Part shown: in pieces, positions 8,334-10,361 of the stretch
Position numbering within the stretch: position 1 is the stretch's first letter
Layout: every line of letters begins with the position of its first letter
DNA from: CF-96 sp036269455
GTDB taxonomy: Bacteria > Chloroflexota > Dormibacteria > Aeolococcales > Aeolococcaceae
Assembly (NCBI GenBank): GCA_036269455.1
Contig: DATARS010000172.1
Span: 1 to 10,361 of the forward strand
Direction of reading: 5' to 3'
Length of the DNA stretch: 10,361 bases
Notes under the pieces: generated by a model
The model's input: the letters and a program-made list of their open reading frames with translations, nothing else
Database searches by the model: none
What the model was told of the DNA's origin: nothing
Position numbers and translations under genes: made by a program

Positions 8334-10115
8334 CTACCACGGGTAGTCGGTCTTGACGAAGTTGAAGAACTCCCGCCGGGTGCGCGGGCCGGCGATGAGG
8401 TTGGAGCGCAGGGGCATCTGCTCCCTCGGAGTCATCGGGTTGAGCACGTAGGCGTCGCGCATCTTCTGGACCTGGTCGCAGCTGATCGCCCCGCGGGTGG
8501 CGTCGGGGTCGATCCCGTACGCCTCGGCGGCGTTGCGCCCGAAGATGCCGTTGCGGATGGTCCGCTCCGGATGGGCCCGGCCGTCACGCGGCCAGCCGTC
8601 CACGTTCGGATGCCCGGTGCTCGGGTAGCTGGCGCCGCTCAGCGCGTTCTTGTTCGGGTCCCAGCGGTCGCCGTCGAGACCGTAGGGCAGGTTGTAGAAC
8701 TCCTTGGCCTCCTCACTGAACTGCAGCGCGCGCAGCATGACGAACTGCGGCTGCGGCGAGCCGTACCAGATGCAGTCGGTGCCGAGCACGATCCGCCGCG
8801 GCCCGACATAGGTGATCAGCTTGCCGAGCAGGTGCGTCGCCTGGTTGGCGTCGCCCATGTTGCCCCACCACGTGGTGCCGAGCTCGGCGTACATGTTCAC
8901 CGTGTTGCCGTGCTGCAGGCCGGGCGGGACGAATCGGGTGGCGTCCCAGGCGTTCTCGCGCAGGCTCTTGATGAAGGCGTCGACGCCGCGGTTGCTGGAG
9001 TTGGCGACGTCGTCACCCGGGTACGCCGCCATGTACTCGCCGTCGTATCCGGAGTGATAGCAGTAGAAGGTGATGTCCGGGAACTGGCGCCCGATCGGAC
9101 CCATGTCGCGCGGCGAGAAGTGGGCGGAGTCGAAGGTGCCGTTGAAGGCCAGCCCCTTGTGGGTGCAGACCACCGGCGGCCGCGCACCCGGCATCTGGGA
9201 GATCTTGCGGACGTGGTTGACGAGCGACATGCCGAGCTCGTCGTCGAACCACCAGCCGTTCACGGTGGGGATGGGATCGCCCCAGCCGCAGTACATCTTC
9301 CAGCCGCGGACGTCGGCCGCCTGGTTGGTCTTGGTCATCCACTCGTAGTCCTCGACCTGGTGCGTCGGGACCTGGCCCGCGCCCATGTAGCCGCGGTTCG
9401 GCTGGGTGAACGCGTGGATGAGGCACCGCTCCGAGTGGGTGATGCCGTTGATCATGTCGCGAGTCTCGGTCGCGAACTTCATCGGGGTGATGTTGGTCTC
9501 GTCGGGGAGGTTGGGGAGAGCGGTCAGCAGCACAACGTCCGCCGAGGAGTTCAGGAAGGACTCCCGGAAGAACATCGTGCGGCCGAGGTTCTCCATCTTG
9601 TCGACCTCGCCGCCGCCCATCCAGTGGGGCTTTCCGTCGGTGATGCCGGGCGGGCCGCCCCACGCCGGCGTCGTCCAGATGCTGAGGAAGTACTCGAAGT
9701 CCGGCTGGGCGATGCGCCACTTGCCGGCGGAGTCGAGGCAGTGCCCCTGGGTGTCGAGGATGAACTCACCGGGGAGGTTGGCGAGCTGCGAGCCCGGGTT
9801 CTCGAGGTCGCAGGCGTCGCTGGGGCCGATGGGTGCGGCGGTGGGGTTGAAGCCGTAGTGTCCCCAGCGCCCGCCCGTCACCTCATTGACCGCCCACACG
9901 CCGACCGAGAAGGCGGCGGCGGTGCGCACGAAGTCGCGGCGGCTCATGCCGAACTTGCGGCGCAGCTCCTCGATCTTCGAATTCTGGAGCGCCATGATCC
10001 GCAGCTGGTTCTGCGAGGGCTCCTTGGGGATGAACTCGCCATTCGACGCCGGCATGATGTCGATTGGCGCTGTCTCAGGTACCTCGGGCCAGTGCCGTCT
10101 CCAGGGAATGGGCAT
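8334..10115 (-). CDS. Tat-exported amidohydrolase family (Amidohydro_2-like) metal-dependent hydrolase
   Basis: The 593-residue product has a twin-arginine signal SRRDFVRTAAAFSVGVWAV at 58-76, preceded by an unusually long 57-residue n-region. The rest fits an Amidohydro_2-type TIM-barrel enzyme. ILDTQGH (119-125) stands where the family has D-x-H-x-H, so one usual His is Gln123. Likely further metal or active-site residues are His319 in CTHKG, His354 in CYHSGYD and Asp447 in VLGTDCIW. IFGRNAAEAYGID (524-536) is the typical C-terminal family motif (GNAxxxFGL). Family members are hydrolases or non-oxidative decarboxylases of the ACMSD/resorcylate type; the substrate here is unknown. At 593 residues it is longer than the usual 300-400. 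ATG 10115 was chosen for its GAGG 8 bases upstream; ATGs at 9995 and 9947 would shorten the n-region but lack such sites. It is first in an operon with the secreted and copper protein genes. Confidence 0.88.
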   Translation of the reverse strand: MPIPWRRHWPEVPETAPIDIMPASNGEFIPKEPSQNQLRIMALQNSKIEELRRKFGMSRRDFVRTAAAFSVGVWAVNEVTGGRWGHYGFNPTAAPIGPSDACDLENPGSQLANLPGEFILDTQGHCLDSAGKWRIAQPDFEYFLSIWTTPAWGGPPGITDGKPHWMGGGEVDKMENLGRTMFFRESFLNSSADVVLLTALPNLPDETNITPMKFATETRDMINGITHSERCLIHAFTQPNRGYMGAGQVPTHQVEDYEWMTKTNQAADVRGWKMYCGWGDPIPTVNGWWFDDELGMSLVNHVRKISQMPGARPPVVCTHKGLAFNGTFDSAHFSPRDMGPIGRQFPDITFYCYHSGYDGEYMAAYPGDDVANSSNRGVDAFIKSLRENAWDATRFVPPGLQHGNTVNMYAELGTTWWGNMGDANQATHLLGKLITYVGPRRIVLGTDCIWYGSPQPQFVMLRALQFSEEAKEFYNLPYGLDGDRWDPNKNALSGASYPSTGHPNVDGWPRDGRAHPERTIRNGIFGRNAAEAYGIDPDATRGAISCDQVQKMRDAYVLNPMTPREQMPLRSNLIAGPRTRREFFNFVKTDYPW

Positions 10116-10123
10116 CGCCTTTT

Positions 10124-10127
10124 CCTC
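10124..10127 (-). promoter_or_regulatory. Ribosome binding site GAGG of the amidohydrolase gene
   Basis: GAGG within ATGAGGAAAAGG lies 8 bases before the ATG at 10115. It supports this start over the TTG at 10205, which has no such site, and over the internal ATGs closer to the Tat motif. Confidence 0.6.
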
Positions 10128-10139
10128 ATGCTCCAGTCC

Positions 10140-10187
10140 GGCCGCCCTGGGGGTGGCGGCCCACTGGTCTTGGGTGAAGTGGACCAG
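10140..10187 (-). promoter_or_regulatory. Leader with tandem and alternative hairpins upstream of the amidohydrolase
   Basis: Hairpin 1 has perfect 7-bp arms at 10140-10146 and 10155-10161 with an 8-base loop. Hairpin 2 pairs CTGGTC (10164-10169) with GACCAG (10182-10187) around 12 bases. A third pairing, CCACT (10161-10165) with AGTGG (10178-10182), shares bases with both and would exclude them. The block ends 12 bases upstream of the ribosome binding site. No riboswitch class is recognised and no T-run follows. Short stems arise easily in GC-rich DNA, so function is uncertain. Confidence 0.35.
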
Positions 10188-10217
10188 AGCCGAAGCCCCG
10201 CTCAAAAGTGCCGAATT

Positions 10218-10230
10218 TTCAGATGCTGAA
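10218..10230. promoter_or_regulatory. Perfect 13-bp palindrome, candidate operator of the amidohydrolase operon
   Basis: TTCAG-ATG-CTGAA has exact 5-base arms and lies in a short AT-rich patch (10213-10232) just downstream of the IclR-type gene end and about 100 bases upstream of the amidohydrolase start. IclR-family proteins often bind short palindromes upstream of catabolic genes next to their own gene. No clear -35/-10 pair is visible beside it. Confidence 0.4.
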
Positions 10231-10246
10231 TTGCCTCCCGGCGCCC

Positions 10247-10361
10247 TCAGACGGCGCTCAGCGCGAGAGCGCGCGACACTCGCGCTGCGGTGCGGCGGAG
10301 GGTGTCTCCGCCCATCTCGAGGGCGCGGACGCGGCTCGCCGGCATGGAGAGGCCGACCGCG
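10247..10361 (-). CDS. IclR-family transcriptional regulator, C-terminal end (partial)
   Basis: Only the last 37 codons are inside the window; the gene continues past the right edge. The readable tail includes AVGLSMPASRVRALEMGG and DTLRRTAARVSRALALSAV before a TGA at 10247-10249. The pattern (A-x-x-L-S-x-P-x-S-R followed by an amphipathic helix ending in a Leu-rich tail) is that of the end of the IclR effector-binding domain. IclR proteins are DNA-binding regulators, mostly of catabolic operons, with a winged helix at the N-terminus that cannot be seen here. Its position directly upstream of the amidohydrolase operon on the same strand, across 131 non-coding bases, suggests it controls that operon. 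The family call rests on a short stretch only. Confidence 0.65.
   Translation of the reverse strand, partial: AVGLSMPASRVRALEMGGDTLRRTAARVSRALALSAV

Noticed and set aside
10116..10205. TTG start extending the amidohydrolase by 30 codons
   Set aside because: It has no ribosome binding site, runs through the hairpin leader, and would push the Tat motif even deeper.
8571..10229. 552-codon plus-strand frame opposite the amidohydrolase
   Set aside because: Antisense shadow; the minus strand has the Tat signal and amidohydrolase motifs.

Overview
The window is very GC-rich, with nearly every third codon position G or C, tightly packed genes, GTG as well as ATG starts, and several Sec and Tat export signals. 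This suggests a high-GC soil-type bacterium such as an actinobacterium or a member of a Dormibacterota/Chloroflexota-like lineage. That placement is inference only; no marker gene is present.

Left part (1-5331, + strand): a signalling operon of three genes joined by 1-base TGATG overlaps. It holds the 3' part of a large hybrid histidine kinase (GAF tail, coiled coil, HisKA, HATPase, three receiver domains), a CheR-type SAM methyltransferase, and a second kinase with receiver, coiled-coil, PAS, GAF, HisKA and HATPase parts. No CheA, CheW or chemoreceptor is visible, so this looks like a sensory phosphorelay that borrowed a CheR module rather than a classical chemotaxis operon. The receiver of the second kinase has lost its conserved lysine.

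Middle (5332-5842): a 10-bp GC-rich stem-loop separates the convergent kinase operon from a small GlsB/YeaQ-type membrane protein on the minus strand. That gene has a strong ribosome binding site that fixes a GTG start. Upstream of it is a conspicuous AT-rich island with an operator-like palindrome and a direct repeat.

Right part (5843-10361, - strand): a probable five-gene operon for exported proteins. In transcription order it holds a Tat-signal amidohydrolase, a small secreted protein of unknown function, an amicyanin-like type 1 blue copper protein, a membrane-anchored six-cysteine protein with a probable beta-sandwich domain, and a Pro/Ala-rich single-pass membrane protein. Upstream on the same strand is the 3' end of an IclR-family regulator. 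Between the two lie a perfect 13-bp palindrome and a leader with tandem and alternative hairpins. The arrangement suggests an extracytoplasmic metalloenzyme with a copper electron carrier and wall- or membrane-tethered accessory proteins, possibly under IclR control. The substrate cannot be told from the sequence. This operon is the best candidate in the window for an undescribed system.
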